This document shows, piece after piece, positions 18,024 through 25,841 of a stretch of DNA of 64,000 nt. Source of the DNA: Streptomyces triculaminicus (GTDB lineage Bacteria; Actinomycetota; Actinomycetes; Streptomycetales; Streptomycetaceae); assembly GCF_017349075.1 (NCBI RefSeq), contig NZ_JAFMOF010000004.1, positions 1,116,001 through 1,180,000 on the forward strand, written 5' to 3'. The notes under the pieces are model-generated. The model saw only the letters and a list, made by a program, of their open reading frames with translations. It did not search any database and was not told where the DNA came from. The position numbers were made by a program, and so were the translations under genes. Positions within the stretch are counted from its first letter, which is position 1. Each line of letters starts with the position of its first letter.

Positions 18024-20432
18024 ATGCTCGTGCTCGTGACGAGCGAGTCTGTCGAGTCCGAGAAGGCCGCCGCCGTGCCCGAGGTCGTCGCACTGGCCAA
18101 GGTGGTCGCCAAGCTGCGGACGGAGAACGAGCGCCTGGAACGCCTCGTGTCCACCACCGGGGTCCTGGAGCGCGCCAAGGGCGTCGTGATGGCCCGATCG
18201 GGCTGTTCCGCGGCCGCCGCCCATGACACCCTGACGCGGCGGGCGAACCTGGCGGGCCGCACGCTGATGGAGGAGTGCTGGACGGTACTCGGCCGGATCC
18301 GGTCGCGTTCGCCCGCCCCGCGCCCCGCCCCGCGCACCTCGCCCCCGCCGCCGCGGGCGGGTACGGACGAGCCGCCGGCCTCCCTGGAGCACGCGGCGGT
18401 CCTCAGCGCGCTGGGCGAGGCCCTCACCCGGGTCGCCAACCGTCAGGAGCTGGCCCACTGCCTGCGGGAGCACCTGGCCGAGGCGGCCTCCGCGGACGCG
18501 GTGATGATCTACAGCGGACCGTCCGACGGCGGACTGGACCTCGTCGGCCACGCCGGACTGCCGGCGTCGGTGGCCGCGCAGTGGCGACGGGTGCCGCCGC
18601 TGGCCGGCGTCGCGGCCATAGCGGCCATCCGCGACCGCGAGGCCGTCTGGCTCGAGGACCTCGAGCGGGACAGGGAACGGTATCTGCTGCTCGGCGAGCC
18701 GCCCGAGCACTGGCCCTCGCGGGCCTGGGTTCCCGTGGACACCGGCGGCGTGGTCAGGACCGTGATCGGCGTCCTGCGCACCGTGGACGCCCCCTTCACC
18801 CCCGCGACCCGGAGCCTGCTGCGCGCGGTGGCCCGGCTGTGCGCGGGACGCCTGAGGGCGTTCGACACGCCCCGCCGGCGCGCGGCCGGCCGGGCGACGG
18901 AGCTCGTCCAGGCCACCTTCGACGTCCTCACGGGGCCGGCGATCCTGCTGACGCCGCTGTACGCGCCGTCGGGCGAGGTCGAGGACTTCCGCGTCGACGC
19001 CGCCGCGCCCGAGTCGGTGGACGTCGCCGGCCGGCGCGGCCGGCAGCTGGTGGGACTGCGGATCCTCGAGTGCTACCCCACCGTCGCCGGGTCACCGCTG
19101 TGGCAGGGCTACCTCGACACGCTCGCCACGGGACGGCCCTACGCCGACGGGCCGTTCGACTACGAGGAGGTCGTCGCCGGAATCCCGCGCACGACCTGCT
19201 ACTCGGTGCGCGTCGCCCGGCTGGGCGACGGGCTGCTCGTCTCGTGGGTCCGGCACGACGCGGCGGACCGGCGACGCCGGCGGCTCGAGGACGTGCAGCG
19301 GCTGGGCAACCTGGGCTGGGCCGAGTGGAACCTGGTCACCGACACCATCACCTGGTCGCCCCAGGTCTACACCATCTTCGACCGCGACCCCGCCCTCGGC
19401 CCGCTGACCCTCGAGGACCTCCCCGACCGCCTGCTGCCCGAGGACGTACCCGCCCTCGCCCGGGCGACGCGGCAGCTGCTCGACGAGGGGCGGCCCGTCG
19501 ACCGGCCGTTCCGCATCACGACGGCGTCCGGCGTGCGGCACCTGCGCGTCGTGGCGGAGGCCGTCCTCGACGCCGACGGCTCCCCGGTGGAGGTCCACGG
19601 CTTCTTCCAGGACCTCACCGCGCAGCGGAGCGCGGAGCTGGCGCTGGTCGAGAGCGAACGGGCGGTCCTGTCGCAACGGGGCGTCCTGGAGACGGAGCGC
19701 ACGGTCGCCGACCGCCTGCAGCACGCCCTGCTGCCGCTGCCCGAGCAGTCGCTCAAGCTCACCGACCTGCGCGTCGACGTCGCGTACCTGCCGTCCGACG
19801 ACGGGGTGAACGTGGGCGGCGACTGGTACAGCGCGCTCGAAATGCCCGACGGCACGGTGCTGTTCGCCGTCGGCGACGTGGCCGGGCACGGCATCGACGC
19901 CGTGGCCTCGATGGCCCAGCTGCGCTTCACCGCGAAGGGCATGGTCATCACCGGATCGTCCCTGACCGGCGCACTGGACCGGCTCAACGCGCTGCTCCTG
20001 CACACCGCCCAGGCGCACAGCACCACGGCCACGATGGTCCTCGCCCGCTACGACCCGAAGGACCGGAGCCTGACCTGGGCCCAGGCGGGGCACCCGCCGC
20101 CCCTGCTGCTGCGCGGGGGCCGGGCCGAGTACCTCCGCCACCCCAAGGGCATGCTGCTCGGCGCGGACCCGAAGCCCTCGTACAGCGAGGCGGTGTGCCG
20201 GCTGGAGCCGGGCGACCACCTTCTCCTCTACACCGACGGCCTGATCGAAAGGCCCCGTGAGCACATCGACGAGGGCTTCACCCGGCTGGCGGACGCGGCG
20301 CTGCGGGAGCTCGGGCGCGGCAGCAGCTCCCTCGCCGCGCTGCTGAACCCGTTGCGCCGCTCGGAGCGGCGGGACGACGTGTGCTTCCTCGACATCCACC
20401 TGCCCTCCGACACCGCCCGGACGGACCCGTGA
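18024..20432 (+). CDS. SpoIIE/RsbU-type PP2C phosphatase with ANTAR, GAF and PAS domains
   Basis: Predicted signalling phosphatase of about 802 aa. Order: an ANTAR-like helical segment (LERAKGVVMARSGCSAAAA, about 50-95), a GAF-like sensor (about 110-290), two PAS-like regions (about 300-415 and 425-540, the second with WAEWNLVTDTITWSP), a short coiled segment (ERTVADRLQHALLPLPEQ), and a C-terminal PP2C domain (VGGDWYSALEMPDG, GDVAGHGIDA, LLLYTDGLIERP with metal Asps). Such proteins dephosphorylate anti-anti-sigma factors. ATG 18024 has only a weak Shine-Dalgarno; GTG 18036 is an alternative. It is divergent from the peptidase operon. No anti-sigma partner lies nearby. Confidence 0.9.
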   Translation: MLVLVTSESVESEKAAAVPEVVALAKVVAKLRTENERLERLVSTTGVLERAKGVVMARSGCSAAAAHDTLTRRANLAGRTLMEECWTVLGRIRSRSPAPRPAPRTSPPPPRAGTDEPPASLEHAAVLSALGEALTRVANRQELAHCLREHLAEAASADAVMIYSGPSDGGLDLVGHAGLPASVAAQWRRVPPLAGVAAIAAIRDREAVWLEDLERDRERYLLLGEPPEHWPSRAWVPVDTGGVVRTVIGVLRTVDAPFTPATRSLLRAVARLCAGRLRAFDTPRRRAAGRATELVQATFDVLTGPAILLTPLYAPSGEVEDFRVDAAAPESVDVAGRRGRQLVGLRILECYPTVAGSPLWQGYLDTLATGRPYADGPFDYEEVVAGIPRTTCYSVRVARLGDGLLVSWVRHDAADRRRRRLEDVQRLGNLGWAEWNLVTDTITWSPQVYTIFDRDPALGPLTLEDLPDRLLPEDVPALARATRQLLDEGRPVDRPFRITTASGVRHLRVVAEAVLDADGSPVEVHGFFQDLTAQRSAELALVESERAVLSQRGVLETERTVADRLQHALLPLPEQSLKLTDLRVDVAYLPSDDGVNVGGDWYSALEMPDGTVLFAVGDVAGHGIDAVASMAQLRFTAKGMVITGSSLTGALDRLNALLLHTAQAHSTTATMVLARYDPKDRSLTWAQAGHPPPLLLRGGRAEYLRHPKGMLLGADPKPSYSEAVCRLEPGDHLLLYTDGLIERPREHIDEGFTRLADAALRELGRGSSSLAALLNPLRRSERRDDVCFLDIHLPSDTARTDP

Positions 20433-20447
20433 GGCGCGGCCGGGCGG

Positions 20448-21017
20448 TCAGGCCCGGCTGAGGCGCAGGACGGGGCAGCCCCGCTCGAGGACCTGGGCGA
20501 CGATGCGCCCGCTCGTGGCCTTGGCCATGCCGGGCAGCACGTCGGGCAGCCGCCCGGCGAGCTCCCGGGCGCCGGGGAGGCCGCGGTGCGGGGCGAAGGC
20601 CGGCACGGCCCGCTCCCGGGCGCCGTCCGGCAGCCGGGCCGCGTCCGTGGCCAGCACGAGCATCCGCTCCGGTCCGGGGCCGGACAGCGGGTAGGCCCAC
20701 CACAGCACCTCCACCCGGCCGCCGGTGCCGCCGCGGTCGGCCCGCGCGCGGCCGGACCGGGCGAAGCCGGGCGCGGGCGGGGCGTCGTGCGCGGCCCGGC
20801 CCGTCAGGCCGCCCACCGCCCCGCCCACCGGCATGAGGTCGGCGGCGGCCCTGCCCACCGCCTCCTCCCCGCGCCGGCCGAAGAGTTCGCCCGCGCCCCC
20901 GCTCCAGTGCGTCACCACTCCCCCGGCGTCCACCACGACCACCGCGAGGGAGACCCGGCCGGGCGGCGGCGCGCCCCGCTGCCCGGGTGCCGCGGGATCG
21001 GACGTGCCACGGTCCAT
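20448..21017 (-). CDS. Orphan PAS-domain protein
   Basis: A protein of about 189 aa with one PAS-like fold: SLAVVVVDAGGVVTHWSGGA, then LFGRRGEEAVGRAAADLMPV. The remainder (VEVLWWAYPLSGPGPERML, PDVLPGMAKATSGRIV) reads like the N-terminal sensor part of longer Streptomyces PAS-SpoIIE phosphatases that I recall, but the gene stops at LRLSRA with no catalytic domain. It may be a truncated relative or a stand-alone sensor. The start at ATG 21017 has AAGGGG upstream; the open frame to 21092 lacks a better site. It faces the end of the phosphatase gene. Confidence 0.72.
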   Translation of the reverse strand: MDRGTSDPAAPGQRGAPPPGRVSLAVVVVDAGGVVTHWSGGAGELFGRRGEEAVGRAAADLMPVGGAVGGLTGRAAHDAPPAPGFARSGRARADRGGTGGRVEVLWWAYPLSGPGPERMLVLATDAARLPDGARERAVPAFAPHRGLPGARELAGRLPDVLPGMAKATSGRIVAQVLERGCPVLRLSRA

Positions 21018-21131
21018 GGATGTCGCCCCTTCGCCCGCCGACGCGAGTTCTACCGACCGGTACCACCGTAGGGCCCGGCACGGCACGGGCACCCGGCAAT
21101 CGCCGAACTGCCGCGGCGCGCCGGGCCCGGA

Positions 21132-23543
21132 CTACTGGTCGGCGTGGCCCAGTTGGAGGTCCCGCTCGGTGCGCCCGCCGCCCGCCACCTGCAGCACGGT
21201 CGCCACCGGCGGGTAGCCGGCCGCCACGACCGTGTACTCGCCCGCCGACAGGTCGACGAAGCGGAAGGTCCCGTCCGCGCCGGTGATGGTGGAGTCCACC
21301 ACGTTCCCGGCGGCGTCCAGCAGGGTGACCCGCGCGTCCTCGACGGGCCGCCCGCCGCCGGCCCGTACGGTCCCCCGCAGCACGGCGCCCCCCGCGAGCT
21401 CGATGTCCTGCCGGGTCTCGCGGGCCGACTGGACGGTCACCGGCAGCGCGGCGGGCCGGAAGGCGGGGGCGCTGGAGGCGAGGGTGTACTCGCCGGCGAT
21501 GAGCTCGCCGATGACGTAGCCGCCGTCGTGGCCGGTGCGGGTGGAGGCGACGACCTCGCCGTGCACGTTGGTCAGGGTGACCAGCGCCTCGCGCACGGGC
21601 GTGCCGTCGGCGGTGCGCACGGTTCCGGCCAGCCGGCCGGCGCCGCCGAGGATGACGTCGAGCTCGACGGGCCGCTCGCCGACGGTGACGGTGACGGCCT
21701 GCGGCTGGTGGCCGCCGGCGGCCGCGATCAGGACGTACGAGCCGGTGCCGGGCGTGCTCAGCGCGTACCGGCCGTCCTCGCCGCTGGCGCCCCGGCCGAT
21801 CTGGCGGCCCTGGATGTCGATGAGGGTCAGGGCGGCGCGCGGGACGGTGGTGCCGTCGTGGTGCTGGACGGCGCCGGTCACGGGGATGCCGGCGACGAAG
21901 AGCGGGGCGGCCGCGGGCGCGGGTTCGGCCGGTGGCGGAGCGGTGCGCGCGGACGGGATGGCGGGGGCCTCGGGGGCGTTGTGGGTCACCAGTGGTTTCT
22001 CTTTCAGCAGGAAGGCGAGCACAAAGCCCACGATGAGCACCGGTACGAGGTAGAGGAAGATCCGCGGCATGGCCTCGGCGTAGGCCCGGACGTAGCCGTC
22101 GCGCAGCGCCGGGGGCAGGGCGTGCACCAGCCGCGGGGTGAGGGCGTCCGGGGCCGGCAGCCCGGCGCGGGGCGGGAGTTCGGCGGCGAGGGCGGCGGAG
22201 AGGCGGTGCGCGAAGAGGGTGCCGAAGACCGCCGCGCCGAGGGAACCGCCGATCTGCCGGAAGTAGTTGTGGGCGCTGGTCGCGGTGCCGAGGTCGGCCG
22301 GGCGTACGGAGTTCTGCACGGCGAGGACCAGGACGGGCAGCGCGAGGCCGATGCCCACGCCGAGGATGGCCATCCAGAGGCTGTAGACGAGGCGGCCGGT
22401 CTGGGCGTCGAGGTGGGAGAGGAGGTACATGCCCTCGGCGGAGAGGGCGCCGCCGAGGATGGGCAGGAGCTTGTAGTGGCCCGTCCGGCTGATGAGCTGG
22501 CCCGCGACGAGCGAGGCGACGACGATGCCGCCCATCATGGGCAGCATCAGCAGCCCGGACGCGGTGGCGTCCACGCCGTCGACCATCTGCAGGAAGGTGG
22601 GCAGGTAGCTGGCGGCGCCGAAGAGGGCGACCCCGGCGACGGCGCCGACGAGGGCGGTGACGGTGAAGACGGAGTCGCGGAAGAGATGGGGCGGGATGAT
22701 CGGTTCCGCGGCGAAGTGCTCGACGACGACGAACAGCAGCGCCGTGCCGATCGCGCCGGCGCCGAGCCCGAGGACCGTCCGGGACGTCCACCCGTACTCC
22801 GTGCCGCCCCAGGTGGTCAGCAGCACCACGCAGGTGGAGGAGGCCGTCAGCAGCAGCGCGCCCAGGACGTCGAAGCGGGCGCGGCGCGGCGGCCGGGGCA
22901 GCTTGAGGCCGACGGCGACGACGGCGAGCGTGAGGAGGCCGAGGGGCACGTTGACGTAGAAGCACCAGCGCCAGGTGGCGTGGTCGGCGCAGTAGCCGCC
23001 GAGCAACGGCCCGGCCACGGAGGCGAGTCCGTAGGCGGCGCTGATGACGCCCATGTAGCGGCCGCGTTCACGGGCCGGGACGATGTCGGCGATGATGGCC
23101 TGGACGCCGATGAGCAGTCCGCCGGCGCCGATGCCCTGCACGGCGCGGAAGAGGACGAGCTGGTCCATGGTGCGGGACCAGCCGGCGAGGCCGGAGCCGG
23201 CGACGAAGACGACGACGGCGAAGAGGAAGACCGTCTTGCGGCCCCAGAGGTCGCCGAGCTTGCCGTGGATCGGCAGGACGACGGTGGAGGTCAGCAGGTA
23301 GGCGGTGACGGCCCACGACATCCGTTCCAGGCCGTGCAGTTCGCCCACGATCCTGGGCAGGGCGGTGGCCACGACGGTCTGGTCGAGCGCCGCGAGCAGC
23401 AGGGTGAGCATGAGGCCGGCGAAGACCAGCCGCACTCTGGCGGGGCCGGGCGCCGGGAGCCGGTCGGCCGGGGCGGGCGGTGAAGGGGGCAGGGCGAGCG
23501 TCCTGTCGCTCTTCTCCATGGTCTCGACGGTGGACCCGCCCAC
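21132..23543 (-). CDS. DHA2-family MFS exporter fused to carboxypeptidase-regulatory-like repeats
   Basis: About 803 aa. Residues ~25-510 are a 14-TM major facilitator of the EmrB/QacA (DHA2) drug-exporter group: LDQTVVATALPRIVGEL is the TM1 motif, HGKLGDLWGRKTVF the loop 2-3 motif A, and GPLLGGY motif C. After LAFLLKEKPLVTHNAPEAP comes a Pro/Ala linker and then, from about 550 to the end, three ~80-residue beta-sandwich repeats of the CarboxypepD_reg type, each with G-x-V, A-x-VTL and DGxY/GEYT motifs. GTG 23543 is chosen, with GGGGAG six bases upstream; ATG 23513-23519 is an alternative. The role of the soluble tail is unknown. Confidence 0.92.
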   Translation of the reverse strand: MGGSTVETMEKSDRTLALPPSPPAPADRLPAPGPARVRLVFAGLMLTLLLAALDQTVVATALPRIVGELHGLERMSWAVTAYLLTSTVVLPIHGKLGDLWGRKTVFLFAVVVFVAGSGLAGWSRTMDQLVLFRAVQGIGAGGLLIGVQAIIADIVPARERGRYMGVISAAYGLASVAGPLLGGYCADHATWRWCFYVNVPLGLLTLAVVAVGLKLPRPPRRARFDVLGALLLTASSTCVVLLTTWGGTEYGWTSRTVLGLGAGAIGTALLFVVVEHFAAEPIIPPHLFRDSVFTVTALVGAVAGVALFGAASYLPTFLQMVDGVDATASGLLMLPMMGGIVVASLVAGQLISRTGHYKLLPILGGALSAEGMYLLSHLDAQTGRLVYSLWMAILGVGIGLALPVLVLAVQNSVRPADLGTATSAHNYFRQIGGSLGAAVFGTLFAHRLSAALAAELPPRAGLPAPDALTPRLVHALPPALRDGYVRAYAEAMPRIFLYLVPVLIVGFVLAFLLKEKPLVTHNAPEAPAIPSARTAPPPAEPAPAAAPLFVAGIPVTGAVQHHDGTTVPRAALTLIDIQGRQIGRGASGEDGRYALSTPGTGSYVLIAAAGGHQPQAVTVTVGERPVELDVILGGAGRLAGTVRTADGTPVREALVTLTNVHGEVVASTRTGHDGGYVIGELIAGEYTLASSAPAFRPAALPVTVQSARETRQDIELAGGAVLRGTVRAGGGRPVEDARVTLLDAAGNVVDSTITGADGTFRFVDLSAGEYTVVAAGYPPVATVLQVAGGGRTERDLQLGHADQ

Positions 23544-23711
23544 GTACAACTCCCCTCGTCGCGCCTGCGTTGCCGCCCATTTCTCGCATTACGCGACAAC
23601 GGCCAGCAAGCGCGACGATTGGTGAGGGAGAGCCGAACGCGGCACTTTCTGCCGGTCGGAGGCGGTTTAGGCGCAGCGGTGCGGCGCCGGGAGAACCACT
23701 CGAAACGGTGA

Positions 23712-23732
23712 GCCCGGACCGGGGGTCCGGGC
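23712..23732 (-). terminator. Hairpin after the SRPBCC gene
   Basis: GCCCGGACC and GGTCCGGGC form a perfect 9-bp stem with a 3-base loop, 13 bp beyond the stop of the SRPBCC gene in its direction of transcription. No T-run follows. Confidence 0.55.
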
Positions 23733-23744
23733 GGCCCCGACGGG

Positions 23745-24203
23745 TCAGGCGGTGCTCGGCTTCCCCTCGACCTCGGCGGCGAGGCGGGTCAGCACGGCGT
23801 CGTAGATGCGCCCGAGGCCCTTGGGGGCGAAGGTCCGCTCGAAGAAGCCGCCGATGCCGGTCGCGCCGGTCCAGGTGGTGGTGACGACGACCTTGGAGCT
23901 GCCCTCGCCCGCGGGGGTGACGGTCCAGGTGGTGACCATGGTGGAGTTGCGGTCCTTCTCGACCAGCTGCCCGGTGGAGGGCTCGGAGACCTCGAGCAGG
24001 CAGTCGCGGACGCGCTTGCTCGTGGCCTGCAGCTTCCAGTGCACCACGGTGCCCTCGCCGTCCCCGCCCTCGCGCACCTCGTACTCGCTGAAGTGCTCGG
24101 GCAGCAGCTTGGCCCGGGTGCCGCTGTAGTCCGCGAGCGCGTCGAAGACGTCCTCCGCGCCCGCCGCGATGATCCGCTCCGTGGTGGCCTCGACCTGGCC
24201 CAT
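23745..24203 (-). CDS. SRPBCC (START/Bet v1-like) family protein
   Basis: A 152-aa helix-grip protein. The N-terminus MGQVEATTERIIAAGAEDVF and the strand-rich middle (YEVREGGDGEGTVVHWKL, VTTWTVTPAGEGSSKVVVT), ending in GLGRIYDAVLTRLAAEVEG, fit polyketide-cyclase/dehydrase-like SRPBCC proteins found widely in actinobacteria. The ATG at 24203 has GGAGGA eight bases upstream. The ligand is unknown. The 163-bp gap to the divergent acetyltransferase holds an AT-rich dyad (ACGTA, six bases, TACGT; 24313-24328) that may be promoter or operator sequence. Confidence 0.88.
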   Translation of the reverse strand: MGQVEATTERIIAAGAEDVFDALADYSGTRAKLLPEHFSEYEVREGGDGEGTVVHWKLQATSKRVRDCLLEVSEPSTGQLVEKDRNSTMVTTWTVTPAGEGSSKVVVTTTWTGATGIGGFFERTFAPKGLGRIYDAVLTRLAAEVEGKPSTA

Positions 24204-24354
24204 GGCTTGTTCCTCCGGGACGATGAAGAAATTCGGTGCTTGCCGTACCTGCGTGTGCCGGCCAAGCCAACCACCATCGCCACACCCGCCCAAATCCGGG
24301 GTCGCACCTTTTACGTACATACATACGTTCTTCCTCCGGTCGGACCGCGCGCAC

Positions 24355-24360
24355 TAGCGT
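24355..24360 (+). promoter_or_regulatory. Putative -10 of a leaderless acetyltransferase transcript
   Basis: TAGCGT lies exactly at -12 to -7 relative to the ATG at 24367, and no Shine-Dalgarno sequence is present. This arrangement is common for leaderless Streptomyces mRNAs. No good -35 was found. Confidence 0.45.
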
Positions 24361-24366
24361 TCACCC

Positions 24367-24891
24367 ATGACGCGTATCCGGAAGATGACGGAGGCCGACC
24401 TCGAGGCGGTGGCCGAGCTCCGGGTGAGCGGCTGGCGGACCGCCTACCCGGGGCTGGTGCCGCGGCGCCATCTGGATGCCATGGACGCCGCGGCCGACGC
24501 CGCCCGCCACCGCGAACGCCTGGCGAGCGGCGATGATCCGGCCGCCGACGAGGTCGCCGAGGCGTCCGGCGAGGTCGTGGGGTGGGTCTGCTACGGGCCC
24601 TGCCGGGACGGCGACCAGCCCGCCGCCTCGGGCGAGTTGTACGCGCTCTACGTACGCCCGGATCTGATCGGCACCGGGGTCGGCCGCGCCCTGTGGCGGG
24701 CGGCGCTCGAGGGCGCGCGGCAGCGCGGATACGCGCGCATGGTGGTGTGGGTGCTGAAGGGCAACGCGCGCGCCCGCCGTTTCTACGAGCGCGCGGGGTG
24801 CGCCGCCGACGGCGCTCAGCGGACGGACGACATCGACGGCACGCCCGTGCCGGAGGTGCGCTACGTGCTCGATCCGCTTCCCGCGCCCTGA
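24367..24891 (+). CDS. GNAT-family N-acetyltransferase
   Basis: Acetyl-CoA-dependent transferase of 174 aa. Motif D/C region: RKMTEADLEAVAELRVSGWR. Motif A: LYALYVRPDLIGTGVGRALW, with the R/Q-x2-G-x-G/A-like pyrophosphate loop seen as GTGVGRAL. Motif B: VLKGNARARRFYERAGC. The layout resembles the RimI/phosphinothricin-like subgroup, but the substrate cannot be inferred. It is probably translated from a leaderless transcript. Its 3' end overlaps the convergent HEAT-repeat gene by 31 bp. Confidence 0.92.
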   Translation: MTRIRKMTEADLEAVAELRVSGWRTAYPGLVPRRHLDAMDAAADAARHRERLASGDDPAADEVAEASGEVVGWVCYGPCRDGDQPAASGELYALYVRPDLIGTGVGRALWRAALEGARQRGYARMVVWVLKGNARARRFYERAGCAADGAQRTDDIDGTPVPEVRYVLDPLPAP

Positions 24892-25499
24892 CGTCCGCCG
24901 CCCGGGCCGCCGAGCCTGGCCAGGGCCGCGACGGCGGCGGGGCGCAGCCGTTCGTGTTCGCGGGCGGCGACCAGCGCGGCCTCGGCCCGGCGGTCGCCGA
25001 GGACGCCCAGGCCCTCGACGCAGGCGCGGGCGACCGGCCAGCAGTGGTCGCGGGCGGCGAGCAGCCGTTCCAGGGTCGAGAGCAGGGCGGGCACGGACTC
25101 GGGCGCCCGGAGCTCGGTGAGCAGGCGGACGGGGTACAGGGCGTAGGCCGTGCGCAGCGGGTTGGTGGCCAGCGCGGCGGCGGCGCGGCCCGTGCGCGGG
25201 TCGCGCAGGCGGGCCAGGGCGTGGGCGGCGGTGGCGCACCGCACGGGCTCGCGGTAGTTGAGGAGGAGGACGAGCGTCTCGAAGGCCCGCCGGTCGCCCT
25301 TGCCGCCGAGGACGAAGGCGGCGATCTCGCGGGCCCACAGCGGCTGTTCGGGGGCCGTCAGGACGCCGGCCAGCGCGTCGCGGGCGGCGCGGGTGTCGGT
25401 GCGTACGAGCGCGAGCAGCCTCTCGTACGCCGAGAACTCGGCCGAGGAGACCAGTTCGGCCCGTACCCGCTTCAGCAGCGCGCGGAATTCCTCTTCCAT
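24861..25499 (-). CDS. HEAT-repeat protein
   Basis: A 212-aa all-helical protein. The helical pairs (ARDALAGVLTAPEQPLWARE, RAFETLVLLLNYREPVRCAT, HALARLRDPRTGRAAAALA, SVPALLSTLERLLAARDH, ACVEGLGVLGDRRAEAAL) form about five HEAT/PBS-lyase-type repeats, a fold used for protein binding. There is no catalytic motif, signal peptide or membrane segment. The start at ATG 25499 (MEEEFRALLKRV) has GGAGAG eight bases upstream and is preferred to the longer frame starting at 25532. Its last 31 bp are antisense to the end of the acetyltransferase gene. Function unknown. Confidence 0.85.
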   Translation of the reverse strand: MEEEFRALLKRVRAELVSSAEFSAYERLLALVRTDTRAARDALAGVLTAPEQPLWAREIAAFVLGGKGDRRAFETLVLLLNYREPVRCATAAHALARLRDPRTGRAAAALATNPLRTAYALYPVRLLTELRAPESVPALLSTLERLLAARDHCWPVARACVEGLGVLGDRRAEAALVAAREHERLRPAAVAALARLGGPGGGRQGAGSGSST

Positions 25500-25841
25500 T
25501 TCCCGCTCTCCTCCCCGAGTGGCCTGCGCCACATGGTAAGTCGCCCGGCCGCCCCCTGGCGCTCTTGGTTACCGGTGGGTTAATCTCCCCGGCAGGAGCG
25601 GCACCCCCGCTCCGACGGCCGGTGACGCGGCCGTGAAGCGCCGGCCTCCTCGCCGGTTCGTCGGTTCGGCACCGAGTACGGCACGGCCCCGGGACAGGGC
25701 CCCGCCGGTCGCTCGACTCCCTCTCCGTGGACGCCCCTTACCCGTCCGTGGAAACTCCCAGTCGCCGCCCCTCGCCGGGGCCGCCAACCGCCGACTCCCC
25801 CGCGCGCTCCTCGCCCGGGGGACATTCCCTGGAGTTACGCG
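25500..25841 (+). other. 342-bp intergenic region with probable promoter of the hydroxyacyl-CoA dehydrogenase gene
   Basis: No gene is seen. Near 25565-25586 the sequence is less GC-rich: TTGGTT followed by TTACCGGTGGGTTAA, an imperfect inverted repeat that could be an operator. The rest is GC-rich leader with a GGAG at the 3' end serving the ATG at 25842. The leader would be about 250 nt long; no known riboswitch fold was recognised. Confidence 0.4.

Noticed and set aside
24300..24340. TACATACATACG repeat as an attachment site or iron box
   Set aside because: It is too short, with no second copy or integrase nearby, and lacks the AGG/CCT core of iron boxes; it is more likely promoter DNA.
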